Part shown: one piece after another, positions 54,061-62,513 of the stretch
Layout: each line of letters opens with the position of its first letter
Position numbering within the stretch: the stretch's first letter is position 1
Source: Pseudomonas sp.
GTDB lineage: Bacteria; Pseudomonadota; Gammaproteobacteria; Pseudomonadales; Pseudomonadaceae
Assembly: GCF_002796985.1 (NCBI RefSeq)
Contig: NZ_PEKX01000003.1
Span: 1-64,000 of the forward strand
Length of the DNA stretch: 64,000 nucleotides
Reading direction: 5' to 3'
Notes under the pieces: generated by a model
Databases searched by the model: none
Seen by the model: only the letters and a program-made list of their open reading frames with translations
What the model was told of the DNA's origin: nothing
Made by a program: the position numbers and the translations under genes

Positions 54061-55446
54061 ATGACATCCGCCCCACTTGCGCACGCCACTCCCAGACCCT
54101 TCTGGCTCGACACCCTCGATCCGACTCCCGCCGCCCCCGCGCTGGAAGCGGATCGCCGCTTCGACCTGGTGGTGGTCGGCGGCGGCTTCACCGGTCTCTG
54201 GACCGCCCTGCACGCCCGCCAGCGCTGGCCTGGCGCGAGCATCGCGGTGGTCGAGGCGCGCCGCTGCGGCGGCGAAGCGAGCGGGCGCAATGGCGGCTTC
54301 TGCGCACCGAGTATTTCTCACGGCGTAGGCAATGCCTTGCGCCGCTGGCCGGAAGAAGCTGAAACCCTGGTACGACTTGGCCGTCAGAACCTTGATGAAT
54401 TCGAGGCAGACCTCAAGCGCTTCGGCATGCAGGTCGAATTCGAGCGGCGCGGCAAACTCAGCGTCGCTGCCCAGCCATGGCAGGTCGACGGCCTGCGCAG
54501 CATGCAGCGCAACTACCAGCGCTTCGACATCGACTGCGAGTGGCTGGAGGGCGCGGAACTGGCACAACGACTGGACTCGCCGGCCTACCAGGCCGGCGTC
54601 TTCGAGCCCAATTACGCGCTGCTCAACCCGGCGAAGATGGCCGCCGAGCTGCGCCGGGTATGCCTGGAACAGGGCGTCGAGGTGTTCGAGAACAGCCCGG
54701 TGCACGAGATGCACCAGCGCGGCGAGCGCCTGATGCTGCGTTGCGACCGTGGCGAGCTGGAGGCCGGGCAGATCGCCCTGGCGACCAATATCGCGCCGCC
54801 GCTGCTCGGCCACCTGAATTCCAGCGTGATCCCGGTGTACGACTATTCGCTGGTCACCCAGCCGCTTTCCGATGAGCAGCTGCGCGCCATCGGCTGGGTC
54901 GATCGCTACGGCATCGCCGATGCCGGCAACCAGTTCCATTACCTGCGCAAGACCGCCGACAACCGCATCCTCTGGGCCGGCTTCGACGCCATCTATCACT
55001 TCGGCGGCCGCCGCGATGAAGCCCTGACCCAGCGCCCGGAAAGCTTCGAGCGCCTGGCAGTGCAGTTCCGCGAAGCCTTCCCGCAGCTCGGCCCGGTGCA
55101 GTTCAGCCACGCCTGGGGCGGCATCATCGATACCTCGGCGCGCACCACGCTGTTCACCGGCTGTGTGCTCGGCGGGCGAGTCGCCTATGCGCTGGGCTTC
55201 ACCGGCCAGGGCGTGTCGGCCAGCCGTTTCGCCGCGCTGAACATGCTCGATCAACTGGGCGGCGAGCGCACCGAACGCACCCAGCTGCGCATGACCTCGC
55301 AAAAGCCCTTCCCCTTCCCGCCCGAGCCGCTGCGCTACCTCGGCGTGCGCCTGGCCCAGCGCTCGCTGGCCAAGGAAGACCGCACCGGCCGCCGCGACTT
55401 GCTGCTCAAGACCTTCGACGCCTTCGGCGTCGGTTTCGATTCCTGA
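54061..55446 (+). CDS. FAD-dependent amine oxidase (PuuB/DAO-like)
   Basis: A 461-residue FAD oxidoreductase of the DAO family. The Rossmann motif VVVGGGFTGLW and the following GGEASGRNGGFC segment match gamma-glutamylputrescine oxidase (PuuB) and related enzymes. It would oxidise an amine or N-substituted amine to an aldehyde with H2O2 release. Its stop overlaps the ATG of the cupin gene. With the aminoaldehyde dehydrogenase controlled from the same intergenic region it makes an amine-to-acid route. No gamma-glutamylputrescine synthetase is in the window, so the substrate may not be a glutamylated amine. Confidence 0.87.
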   Translation: MTSAPLAHATPRPFWLDTLDPTPAAPALEADRRFDLVVVGGGFTGLWTALHARQRWPGASIAVVEARRCGGEASGRNGGFCAPSISHGVGNALRRWPEEAETLVRLGRQNLDEFEADLKRFGMQVEFERRGKLSVAAQPWQVDGLRSMQRNYQRFDIDCEWLEGAELAQRLDSPAYQAGVFEPNYALLNPAKMAAELRRVCLEQGVEVFENSPVHEMHQRGERLMLRCDRGELEAGQIALATNIAPPLLGHLNSSVIPVYDYSLVTQPLSDEQLRAIGWVDRYGIADAGNQFHYLRKTADNRILWAGFDAIYHFGGRRDEALTQRPESFERLAVQFREAFPQLGPVQFSHAWGGIIDTSARTTLFTGCVLGGRVAYALGFTGQGVSASRFAALNMLDQLGGERTERTQLRMTSQKPFPFPPEPLRYLGVRLAQRSLAKEDRTGRRDLLLKTFDAFGVGFDS

Positions 55447-55817
55447 TGGAGAACTGCATGCCCACCCTGCCCCGCCACGTCATCGACTTCGCCAACCCCG
55501 AACTCGCCCCGCAGGAGCGCGAGATCAACGACCCGGCCATCGTCGATGCGCCCTACCAGAGCCGCAGCTGGCGGCACTTCAGCGCCCCGGAGAAGAACGC
55601 CATCGCCGGTATCTGGGAAGCCGGCGTGCACCTGGAGCGCTGCGAGTGCGACTACGACGAGCTGTGCCACATTCTCGAAGGCACTGTGCGCCTGACCGAC
55701 GCCGATGGCGTGGCGAAGACCTTCGGGCCGGGGGATTCGTTCGTGGTGGCGGCGGGCTTCAAGGGCACCTGGGAAAACCTCACGCCGGTGCGCAAGGTGT
55801 ATTTCATTCTCGGTTGA
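55446..55817 (+). CDS. cupin protein linked to the amine oxidase
   Basis: A 123-residue single cupin of the DUF861 type (VHLERCECDYDELCHILEGTVRLT trimmed; FVVAAGFKGTWENL). The ATG overlaps the last base of the oxidase stop codon, so it is translationally coupled. DUF861 cupins often pair with DAO-type oxidases in Pseudomonas, though their reaction is rarely known. It is a different sequence from the cupin pair at 35871-36714. Confidence 0.82.
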   Translation: MENCMPTLPRHVIDFANPELAPQEREINDPAIVDAPYQSRSWRHFSAPEKNAIAGIWEAGVHLERCECDYDELCHILEGTVRLTDADGVAKTFGPGDSFVVAAGFKGTWENLTPVRKVYFILG

Positions 55818-56124
55818 GCGACGGGCTCGCAGGCTACGTAGGAGCGGACTCCGTCCGCGATTGACTTCGCCCAACGCTCAGACGAATCGGCGTGGTGGTG
55901 GATCGATCGCGGACAGAGTCCGCTCCTACGCAACATCCGGTTCCTCTGCGAGCTGCATCAGCCTGCGCTGCGTTCCGAAACGCCAGCAAGCCGTACGTCC
56001 CCCAAAGTTCCACGACCGTTTGAAAGGGCTATAACTAGCGAAACGAAACGGCAGGTCGGCGTTTCCCCTTGCATGGATCAGGTACTCCCCAACCTGATCG
56101 GCGCCCGCGGCGCGGAGCGGTTTG
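55818..56124. other. intergenic region with a REP element
   Basis: About 307 bases between the cupin and the transglycosylase gene. It holds one family B REP doublet (55838-55930) and otherwise nothing I can assign apart from a likely promoter for the transglycosylase. Confidence 0.55.
55838..55930. repeat. Pseudomonas REP element, family B
   Basis: CGTAGGAGCGGACTCCGTCC at the left and GGACAGAGTCCGCTCCTACG at the right, inverted, around a 50-base centre. It lies 20 bases past the cupin stop. Confidence 0.88.
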
Positions 56125-56949
56125 ATGAGTTCCAGAACCTGGCGATGGGCTCGCAGGAGCCTTCCTGCCTGCATCGGACTGGCGCTGCTGGTCGCTCCGT
56201 TTTACGCCAACGCACTGTTCAGGTGCCAGGCCCGCGACGGCACCGTCAGCCACACCAGCCACGCCGTTGCCGGCGCGCGCTGCACTCCTCAAAGCGGCAA
56301 AGTGGGTCAGAACGGCAAGACAGGCGCGACTACCGGCGCCAGGCCGAAGGCCGCACCAGCATCCGGGCGCGGGGACGAGCCGGGCGCAGGGCGGGTTCGG
56401 GTGTACAGCTTCGTCCACAAGGGCGTTCGCCAGTATGTGAGCCGCCGCCCGGTCGGGATCTCCGCACGGGTCGATGTGATCGACGTGTATTACATCAAGG
56501 GCTGCTACCTGTGCATGGCGCCGAAGGACTTCAACGTCGCCACGCTGCGCCTGGACACCCGCTCCTATCGGCGGGAGATCGAGTCTGCCTCGACTCGCTA
56601 CGGCGTCGACCAGGCGTTGGTCCGCGCGGTGATTCATGCCGAATCGGCGTTCCAGCCCAACGCCATTTCCATCGCCGGCGCCCAGGGGTTGATGCAGTTG
56701 ATGCCCGACACCGCCGAGCGCTTCAACGTCAGCAATGCCTTCGATGCGCGGCAGAACATCCGTGGCGGCGTGCGCTACCTGGCCTGGCTGCTCAAGCGCT
56801 TCAACGGTAATCAGAGGCTGGCGCTGGCCAGCTACAACGCCGGTGAAATGACCGTCGACAAGTACAACGGAATACCGCCCTACACCGAGACGCAAACCTA
56901 CGTCGCCCGCGTGCAGTCCCTGACCGAGCGCTATCGCAACCATCGCTAA
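56125..56949 (+). CDS. lytic transglycosylase (SLT domain)
   Basis: A 274-residue secreted protein with a signal peptide (about 1-31, ending FYANA) and a C-terminal SLT/GH23 domain (about 155-270). The catalytic Glu is in IHAESAFQPNAIS, followed by GAQGLMQLMPDTAERF and ALASYNAGE, the usual three SLT motifs. It cleaves peptidoglycan to anhydromuropeptides. Between signal and catalytic domain is a low-complexity K/G/A/T stretch. ATG at 56125, one codon after an open TTG. It appears unrelated to the amine genes around it. Confidence 0.9.
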   Translation: MSSRTWRWARRSLPACIGLALLVAPFYANALFRCQARDGTVSHTSHAVAGARCTPQSGKVGQNGKTGATTGARPKAAPASGRGDEPGAGRVRVYSFVHKGVRQYVSRRPVGISARVDVIDVYYIKGCYLCMAPKDFNVATLRLDTRSYRREIESASTRYGVDQALVRAVIHAESAFQPNAISIAGAQGLMQLMPDTAERFNVSNAFDARQNIRGGVRYLAWLLKRFNGNQRLALASYNAGEMTVDKYNGIPPYTETQTYVARVQSLTERYRNHR

Positions 56950-56974
56950 GGCGGGCTGCCGACATCTCAGCGCG

Positions 56975-57067
56975 CGTAGGAGCGGACTCCGTCCGCGATG
57001 GGCTCGCCGTGCTTCGTGGTCTGCCGGAGCGGCGGCAAATCGATCGCGGACAGAGTCCGCTCCTACG
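56975..57067. repeat. Pseudomonas REP element, family B
   Basis: CGTAGGAGCGGACTCCGTCC and the inverted GGACAGAGTCCGCTCCTACG flank a 50-base centre, the same arrangement as at 55838-55930, here just after the transglycosylase stop. Confidence 0.88.
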
Positions 57068-57084
57068 CTAGCCCTGCCCCCTGC

Positions 57085-57160
57085 GTAGGGCGCATAACCT
57101 GGAACAGGTTATGCGCCGGACCTTCCGCCGCGGATAACGCTGGCGCGTTATGCGCCCTAC
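57085..57160. repeat. REP-like palindrome, family A
   Basis: GTAGGGCGCATAAC (57085-57098) and GTTATGCGCCCTAC (57147-57160) are perfect inverted repeats around an inner hairpin (AACCTGGAACAGGTT). It follows directly on a family B unit, so two REP families are stacked between convergent genes. Confidence 0.85.
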
Positions 57161-57203
57161 AAAGGCGGTGATCCCGGCGCGGATGAACCACGCCGGGATC
57201 AAC

Positions 57204-58310
57204 TCAAGCGAACTTCCATCCCGCCGTAGCCAGGCGCGTCTCCAGCGCAGCAAGGTCGGCTTCCACCCGCGCCGCCGGCTCCGGCATGTAGGCCAGCGGA
57301 TCGGGCAGCGTGGACGCACCGCCGAGGAAACCTTCCGTCGCCGCATGCAGGCAGTACGCGCTGTAGGCCGGGTTGTAGCCGCCCTCCTGCACCACCAGCA
57401 GTCGCCCCTGGCAGAGTTCGTCGGCCAGCGCGCGGGCGCGGCGGGCCAGGCGGTTGAAGCCTTGCATGGTCACCAACTGGCGGCCGTTGGGGTCGAACTG
57501 CGAGGCGTCCAGGCCGTTGGCGATGATCAGCAGGTCCGGCTTGAACGCCCGCAGCGCCGGCTCGACGAAGCGGCTGAAGACCCTCTCGTAGAGCTGGTCG
57601 CCCGAGCCCATGGGCAGCGGCAGGTTGAGGTTGCTGCCCAGCCCCGCGCCGTAGCCGCGCTCGTCCGCCGCACCGCTCTGCGGGTGGCTCGGGCCCCAGG
57701 CGCCGTGGTCCATGTGCAGGGACACGGTGAACACCGAAGGGTCATCGTAGAAACCTTCCTGCGTGCCGTTGCCGTGGTGCACGTCCCAGTCGACGATGGC
57801 CACGCGTTCCAGCCCCGCCGCCTGCGCTGCCCGCGCGGCAACCCCGACATTGTTGAAGAAGCAGTAGCCGTCGGCCATGGCCGGGGCGGCGTGGTGGCCC
57901 GGTGGGCGCACCAGGGCCATGGCCGGGTTGCCGGTCGCCAGCACGCTTTCCAGCGCTGCCAGGCTGGTGCCGGCGGCGGCCAGCAGGCCGGCGAGGCTGC
58001 CGGCGGACATCAGGGTGGTGCTGCTGAAGCGCTTGCCCTGGGCGTCCGCTTCGAAGATGCCGCGCAGGTAGTCGGCATCGTGGAAGCGCAGCAATTCCTC
58101 TTCGCTGGCATGGCGGCCCTGGTGCCAGCGCAGCGAGCCGGCGACCGGCCCGCGCTGGAGGATGGCGCGCATGTTGAGCAGCCGGGGATTGCTCTCCGGG
58201 TGCAGCAGTTGTTCGGCCAGCAGGTCGCTGGGCGGCGCCTCGAACACGCCGGCGGCGGTGTCGTGGCGCAGCACGTCGTCGTGCCAGAAAACATCCATCG
58301 TGTGACTCAT
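57204..58310 (-). CDS. class II HDAC-like deacetylase / acetylpolyamine hydrolase
   Basis: A 368-residue zinc deacetylase of the histone-deacetylase superfamily. Active-site residues are present: His139-His140 (PPGHHA), zinc ligands Asp176 and His178 (DWDVHHG) and Asp268 (NGLDASQFDP), plus the EGGYNP tyrosine. It resembles bacterial HDAH enzymes. In bacteria such proteins remove acetyl groups from polyamines and similar N-acetyl amines. It is the last gene of the minus-strand importer operon, 100 bases after the M24-family gene, so deacetylation of an imported acetylated amine is the likely job. Start at 58310. Confidence 0.87.
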   Translation of the reverse strand: MSHTMDVFWHDDVLRHDTAAGVFEAPPSDLLAEQLLHPESNPRLLNMRAILQRGPVAGSLRWHQGRHASEEELLRFHDADYLRGIFEADAQGKRFSSTTLMSAGSLAGLLAAAGTSLAALESVLATGNPAMALVRPPGHHAAPAMADGYCFFNNVGVAARAAQAAGLERVAIVDWDVHHGNGTQEGFYDDPSVFTVSLHMDHGAWGPSHPQSGAADERGYGAGLGSNLNLPLPMGSGDQLYERVFSRFVEPALRAFKPDLLIIANGLDASQFDPNGRQLVTMQGFNRLARRARALADELCQGRLLVVQEGGYNPAYSAYCLHAATEGFLGGASTLPDPLAYMPEPAARVEADLAALETRLATAGWKFA

Positions 58311-58410
58311 CAGAAACCCTCGGATTCCATCACTGCGCCCGCAGGCGCAGACACGCAACACGGATTCGCCCCCGGCCGGCCAGCGAAGTGGCGCCGGGAG
58401 CGATCCTCCA

Positions 58411-59562
58411 TCAGTCGATGATCGTCAGTTCCGGCGGTATCTCCGACAGGCTCGCCGAGCCCTTCTCGCCGCACAGCACGGTGTCGCCGAGCTTGATGCC
58501 GAAGCCTTCGTTGTACAAGGACAGGTTCGGCTCGATGGAGAACGACATGTTCGGCTGGAATACGTGGTCATCGGCCTCGTCCACCATCATCGCTTCCAGC
58601 CAGGTCGGCGGGTAGGCCAGGCCCAGGCTGTAGCCGATGCGGTGCACGCGGGTGCGCGAGAGGTCGATGCGGTCGAGGATCTGGTTGCACACACGGTTGG
58701 CCTCACCCACCGGGGTGCCGGGCTTGGCGATGTCGATGGCGGCGTTGAAGGCCTCGGTGAGCAGGGTCGCCACTTCCTTCACGCGCGGGCTGGGTTTGCC
58801 GATCACCGCGGTGCGCATGAGGATCGCGTGGTAGCGGTTGCACACGCCGGCGTGTTCGAGGATCACCACGTCGCCGTGGCTGATGGTCTGGCGGTGCGGC
58901 ATGGCGTGGGTCATGGTGCTGCGGCGGCCGGTGGCGCACATCGGGCTGATCGCCGAGTACTCGCTGCCGGCGCGGCCCAAAGCGTTGGCGACGATGCCGG
59001 CCACTTCCACTTCGGAGATGCCCGGACGCAGTGCCTCGAAGGCGGCCAGCATGCCCTGGTCGGCCATGCGCGCGGCGCTGCGCTGGTACTCGATTTCTTC
59101 GGCGGTCTTGATCAGGCGGTTCTCGGCGACCAGCGGGCCGGCGTCCTCGAAGCGCGCTTCGGGCATATAGCCCAGCAAGGCGTTGTACTGCGCCGGGGAG
59201 AAGGTCGAGGCGGTCATTTCCAGGCCGATGCGCGCCTGGGACAGGCCGGCCTGGGCGAGCACGTCGGCGACCAGTTTCAGCGGGTCCTGCTTGGCGATGT
59301 CATAGAAGATCGCCTCGTTGATGCACGACAGCTCCCACGTGCAGGGCTCCTCGCTGGTGCGGGTGAGGAACACCGGCTCGGCCAGCTTTGGCGAGATGAT
59401 CAGCGCCTGGTACCAGAGGAAGCCGAGGCTGTCGAAGCCGGTCAGGTAGTTGATGTTGTCCGGGTAGTTGACCACCAGGGCATCCAGGCCACGATCGGCC
59501 ATGCGCCGTTTGACGGCTTCGACGCGTTGACGGTAGGTGCGCGCGGGGAAAGCGGTAAGCAT
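58411..59562 (-). CDS. M24-family creatinase/DoeA-like hydrolase
   Basis: A 383-residue pita-bread-fold protein with an N-terminal creatinase domain (DALVVNYPDNINYLTGF) and a C-terminal M24 domain. The metal ligands of true aminopeptidases seem to be missing: where a GDxVxxDxG..SDxTRT pattern is expected, the sequence reads VVILEHAGVCNRYHAILMRT. The His in MTHAMPHRQT is kept. This points to a non-metal hydrolase like creatinase or ectoine hydrolase DoeA rather than Xaa-Pro peptidase. The ATG at 59562 follows GAGGAGGGAATCCCC. It lies among polyamine-type transporter genes and may hydrolyse the imported compound. Confidence 0.82.
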   Translation of the reverse strand: MLTAFPARTYRQRVEAVKRRMADRGLDALVVNYPDNINYLTGFDSLGFLWYQALIISPKLAEPVFLTRTSEEPCTWELSCINEAIFYDIAKQDPLKLVADVLAQAGLSQARIGLEMTASTFSPAQYNALLGYMPEARFEDAGPLVAENRLIKTAEEIEYQRSAARMADQGMLAAFEALRPGISEVEVAGIVANALGRAGSEYSAISPMCATGRRSTMTHAMPHRQTISHGDVVILEHAGVCNRYHAILMRTAVIGKPSPRVKEVATLLTEAFNAAIDIAKPGTPVGEANRVCNQILDRIDLSRTRVHRIGYSLGLAYPPTWLEAMMVDEADDHVFQPNMSFSIEPNLSLYNEGFGIKLGDTVLCGEKGSASLSEIPPELTIID

Positions 59563-59648
59563 GGGGATTCCCTCCTCAGGGACAAGGTGCAAGCGACAGG
59601 CAGTTCGATTGGTCGCCAACGTGGCGACCGGATGTAAATCGGGGTGAG

Positions 59649-60491
59649 TCAGGAAGGCGGCTGTCGGCGCTCCAGGTATATGCGCAGCAGCATCACCGCC
59701 AGGGTGAGGACGATCATCAGGGTGGACACGGCGGCGATCGCCGGGTCGAGGTTGTAGCGCAGGCCGTCCCAGATGCGCTTGGGCAGCGTCACCACGTTCA
59801 GGCCGCTGGTGAACAGGGTCACCACCACTTCTTCCCAGCTCATCACGAAGCCCATGAAGAAGCCGCCGAGGAGGCCGCCGCGCACGTTGGGCAACAGCAC
59901 GTGCCAGAGCGTCGGCCAGAGCCCGGCGCCGAGCGAGCGCGAGGCCTTGTACAGGCTCTGGTCGAGCCGCGCGTAGGCCACCAGCAGGGCGATCACCGAG
60001 TACGGCAGCGCCATCAGCAGATGGCCGAAGCCAACGCCCAGCAGGCTGTCGAGAATGCCCAGGCGCGCGTCGAGGTAGTAGATCGACATCGCCGAAACCA
60101 CCTGCGGGACGATCATCGGCAGCAGTACGATCAGCGTCAGCACGGTGCGGAAGCGCCGTTGCAGCCAGATGCCGGTGGCGAACAGGAAGGCCAGCGCGGT
60201 GGACAGCGCACCGACCACCAGCGCCAGGCCCAGGCTCTGCAGGATCGACAGCAGCCACGCGCCGTCGAACAGCGTCGCGTAGTGGCGCAGCGACCAGCCG
60301 CCATCGGGGAAGGCCAGGTAGCGCTGGTTGCCGAACGACAGCGGCACGATCACCAGGATCGGCAGCAGCAGGAACAGCGCGGACAGCACCAGCGCGGCCC
60401 AGGACAGCCAGCGCCCCAGCGGCGGGCGTGGCAGTTGCGGTTTTTTCGCGCCCTTGGGCATGGCGGAGAGATAGGTTCCCTGCGGAGTCAC
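59649..60491 (-). CDS. polyamine-type ABC permease (PotC-like), second system
   Basis: A 280-residue permease with six membrane segments and the contact loop KASRSLGAGLWPTLWHVLLP. It starts with a GTG at 60491 that overlaps the stop of the PotB-like gene; an ATG ten codons in is possible. With the PotB-like partner it forms the membrane channel of the second importer. Confidence 0.88.
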   Translation of the reverse strand: MTPQGTYLSAMPKGAKKPQLPRPPLGRWLSWAALVLSALFLLLPILVIVPLSFGNQRYLAFPDGGWSLRHYATLFDGAWLLSILQSLGLALVVGALSTALAFLFATGIWLQRRFRTVLTLIVLLPMIVPQVVSAMSIYYLDARLGILDSLLGVGFGHLLMALPYSVIALLVAYARLDQSLYKASRSLGAGLWPTLWHVLLPNVRGGLLGGFFMGFVMSWEEVVVTLFTSGLNVVTLPKRIWDGLRYNLDPAIAAVSTLMIVLTLAVMLLRIYLERRQPPS

Positions 60492-61348
60492 AGCTCATTC
60501 CTCCCGAGCAGGCGGCGGAAGCCGATCAGTTGTCCGAACAGCAGCGCACAGCCCACCACCAGCAGCATCAGCACGATGCTCAGCGCCGCGCCCAGGCCCC
60601 AGTTGGAAAGCTGGAACATCTGCACGTAGATGTACTCGGCGAGCATCGCCGCCTTGCCACCACCCAGCAGCGCCGGGGTGACGAAGCAGCCGAGGCTGAA
60701 GACGAAGACGATGGCGCACGCGGCGACCACGCCCGGCAGGGTCAGCGGGATGAAGATGTCCTTCAGCGTCTGCCAGTGCCGGGCGCCCAGGCTGCTGGAG
60801 GCACGCAGCAGGCTGTCGTCCACCTGTTTCAGCGAGGACAGCAGCGGCAGCACCGCGTACGGCACCATGAAGTGCACCATGCCGATCAGCGCGCCCAGCT
60901 CGTTGCGCACCAGCGGCGGCGGCGCGTCGAACCAGCCGGTGGCCATCAGCCCCTGGCTGACCAGCCCACCGTTGCGCAGCAGCACCAGCCAGGCGAAGGC
61001 GCGGATCAGCATCGACAGCCAGAGCGGCAGCAGCACGAACAGCTCGATCAGCTGCCGGCCACGTGGCGTCGCGAAACGCCAGCGGTAGGCAATCAGGTAG
61101 GCGATGGCGACGCTGATCGCGGTGGTCAGCAGGCAGATGCGCAAGGTGCGCCAGATCACCGCCTGCAGGTTGGCATTGTCGGCGATGGCCGCGTAGTTCT
61201 GCGTGCCCCACTCCGGCAGGCTGAAGCTCCAGCCGAGCACGCCGAGGGTCGGCAGCAGGTAGCCGACCACGACGAGCACAGGCAGGGGCAGGATCAGCAG
61301 GCCGTAGACCGGCAGCACGCCCGGTGCGAAACGTCGCATCTCAGCCAC
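60488..61348 (-). CDS. polyamine-type ABC permease (PotB-like), second system
   Basis: A 286-residue permease with six membrane segments and the contact loop RASSSLGARHWQTLKDIFIP. A GTG at 61348 overlaps the binding-protein stop by 8 bases; the ATG at 61339 is also possible. PotB/PotH class. Confidence 0.88.
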   Translation of the reverse strand: MAEMRRFAPGVLPVYGLLILPLPVLVVVGYLLPTLGVLGWSFSLPEWGTQNYAAIADNANLQAVIWRTLRICLLTTAISVAIAYLIAYRWRFATPRGRQLIELFVLLPLWLSMLIRAFAWLVLLRNGGLVSQGLMATGWFDAPPPLVRNELGALIGMVHFMVPYAVLPLLSSLKQVDDSLLRASSSLGARHWQTLKDIFIPLTLPGVVAACAIVFVFSLGCFVTPALLGGGKAAMLAEYIYVQMFQLSNWGLGAALSIVLMLLVVGCALLFGQLIGFRRLLGRNEL

Positions 61349-62474
61349 CGATCAGCGCGAGGTAGCGCTCCAGGGTTTCACCGTAGTGTTCGGCGTGCCA
61401 CTTGTTGTTCAGCGACACCTGCTTCTTCAGGTTGTCCGGCGCGGTGGGGTTGATCGCCTGCAGCTGGGCGCTGAGCAGGTCGTTGGCCGCAAGGTTCACC
61501 GGGCCCATGTTGTAGACCTCCATGAGCTTGGCCTGCACCTCGGGACGCAGCGCGTAGGCGATGAACTCCATGGCCGCCTTGGCGCCGGCCGGGTTGCCCT
61601 TGGGCACCATCCACACCGAGGGCGAGACGACGCCGCCGTCGAAGCTCCAGTCGATCTTGCCGGCGGTGTCGTTCTTCACCAGCTCGGCGCGGGTGTGCCA
61701 CATCTGCGCCATGCTCACCTCGCCGTCGCGGATCAACTGCTGCGACTCGGCGCCGGTGGACCAGTGGGTGGCGATGTGCGGCAGCAACTCCTCGATCTTG
61801 CGCAGGGCGCGGTCGACGTCCAGCGGGTAGAGCTGTTCCGGCGGCACGCCGTCGGCCAGCAGCGCGCATTCGAGGTTGGCGCTCATCCACTTGTAGAGGG
61901 TGCGCTTGCCCGGGTACTTCTTCACGTCCCAGAAGTCGGCCCAGGACTTGGGCGGGTTCTTGCCGAACTGCTCGTGGTCGTAGCCGATCACGTAGCTGTA
62001 GGTGTAGTTGGCGAGGCCGAAGTCATGCACGTCGCCGTAGCCGATCAGCGATTTGTCGACGATGCCGAAGTCGATGGGGGTGAGGAACTTGTCCTTGCCC
62101 AGCCGGTAGGACGAGTACATCTCGCCGTCGCACACGTCCCAGCGCACCGCGCCGCTGCTTACCTGGGTCTTCAGCGCGCCTTCGGTGGGGCCGCTGCCGT
62201 CGACTTTCAGGGCCAGGCCGGAAGCCTGGTCGAAGCCGCCGAAACTCTTTTCGAAGGCTGGCACCGCATCGCCACCCCAGTTGGCCAGCACTAGGTTGCC
62301 GCCCGCGGCGAAGGCCCGGCCCCCGGCGCCGAAAGGCAGCGCACTGGCGGCGGCGAGCAGCAGCAGGCTGCGGTTGAAATCGCGGCGGCTGATGCCGGCG
62401 CGCTCGCCCTTCTGGGCGGCGATCTCGATGGCGTCTTCGATGAAGCCTTGGGCTGCTTTTATAGAGTCGCTCAT
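61341..62474 (-). CDS. polyamine-type ABC substrate-binding protein with Tat-like signal
   Basis: A 377-residue PotD-like binding protein. The N-terminus is unusual: about 28 residues of charged helical sequence come before a twin-arginine motif ISRRDFNRS (Arg30-Arg31), then a hydrophobic stretch LLLLAAASALPFGAG and a cut near AFAAGG, so export by Tat is likely. LVLANWGGDAVPAFEKSFGG begins the mature fold. It would bind the imported solute in the periplasm. Ligand unknown; the deacetylase and M24 genes in the operon suggest an acylated amine or cyclic amine. Confidence 0.85.
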   Translation of the reverse strand: MSDSIKAAQGFIEDAIEIAAQKGERAGISRRDFNRSLLLLAAASALPFGAGGRAFAAGGNLVLANWGGDAVPAFEKSFGGFDQASGLALKVDGSGPTEGALKTQVSSGAVRWDVCDGEMYSSYRLGKDKFLTPIDFGIVDKSLIGYGDVHDFGLANYTYSYVIGYDHEQFGKNPPKSWADFWDVKKYPGKRTLYKWMSANLECALLADGVPPEQLYPLDVDRALRKIEELLPHIATHWSTGAESQQLIRDGEVSMAQMWHTRAELVKNDTAGKIDWSFDGGVVSPSVWMVPKGNPAGAKAAMEFIAYALRPEVQAKLMEVYNMGPVNLAANDLLSAQLQAINPTAPDNLKKQVSLNNKWHAEHYGETLERYLALIGG

Positions 62475-62513
62475 GTGATTGCTCCCCGATCGTTTGTTTT
62501 CGTTATGGGTTTG

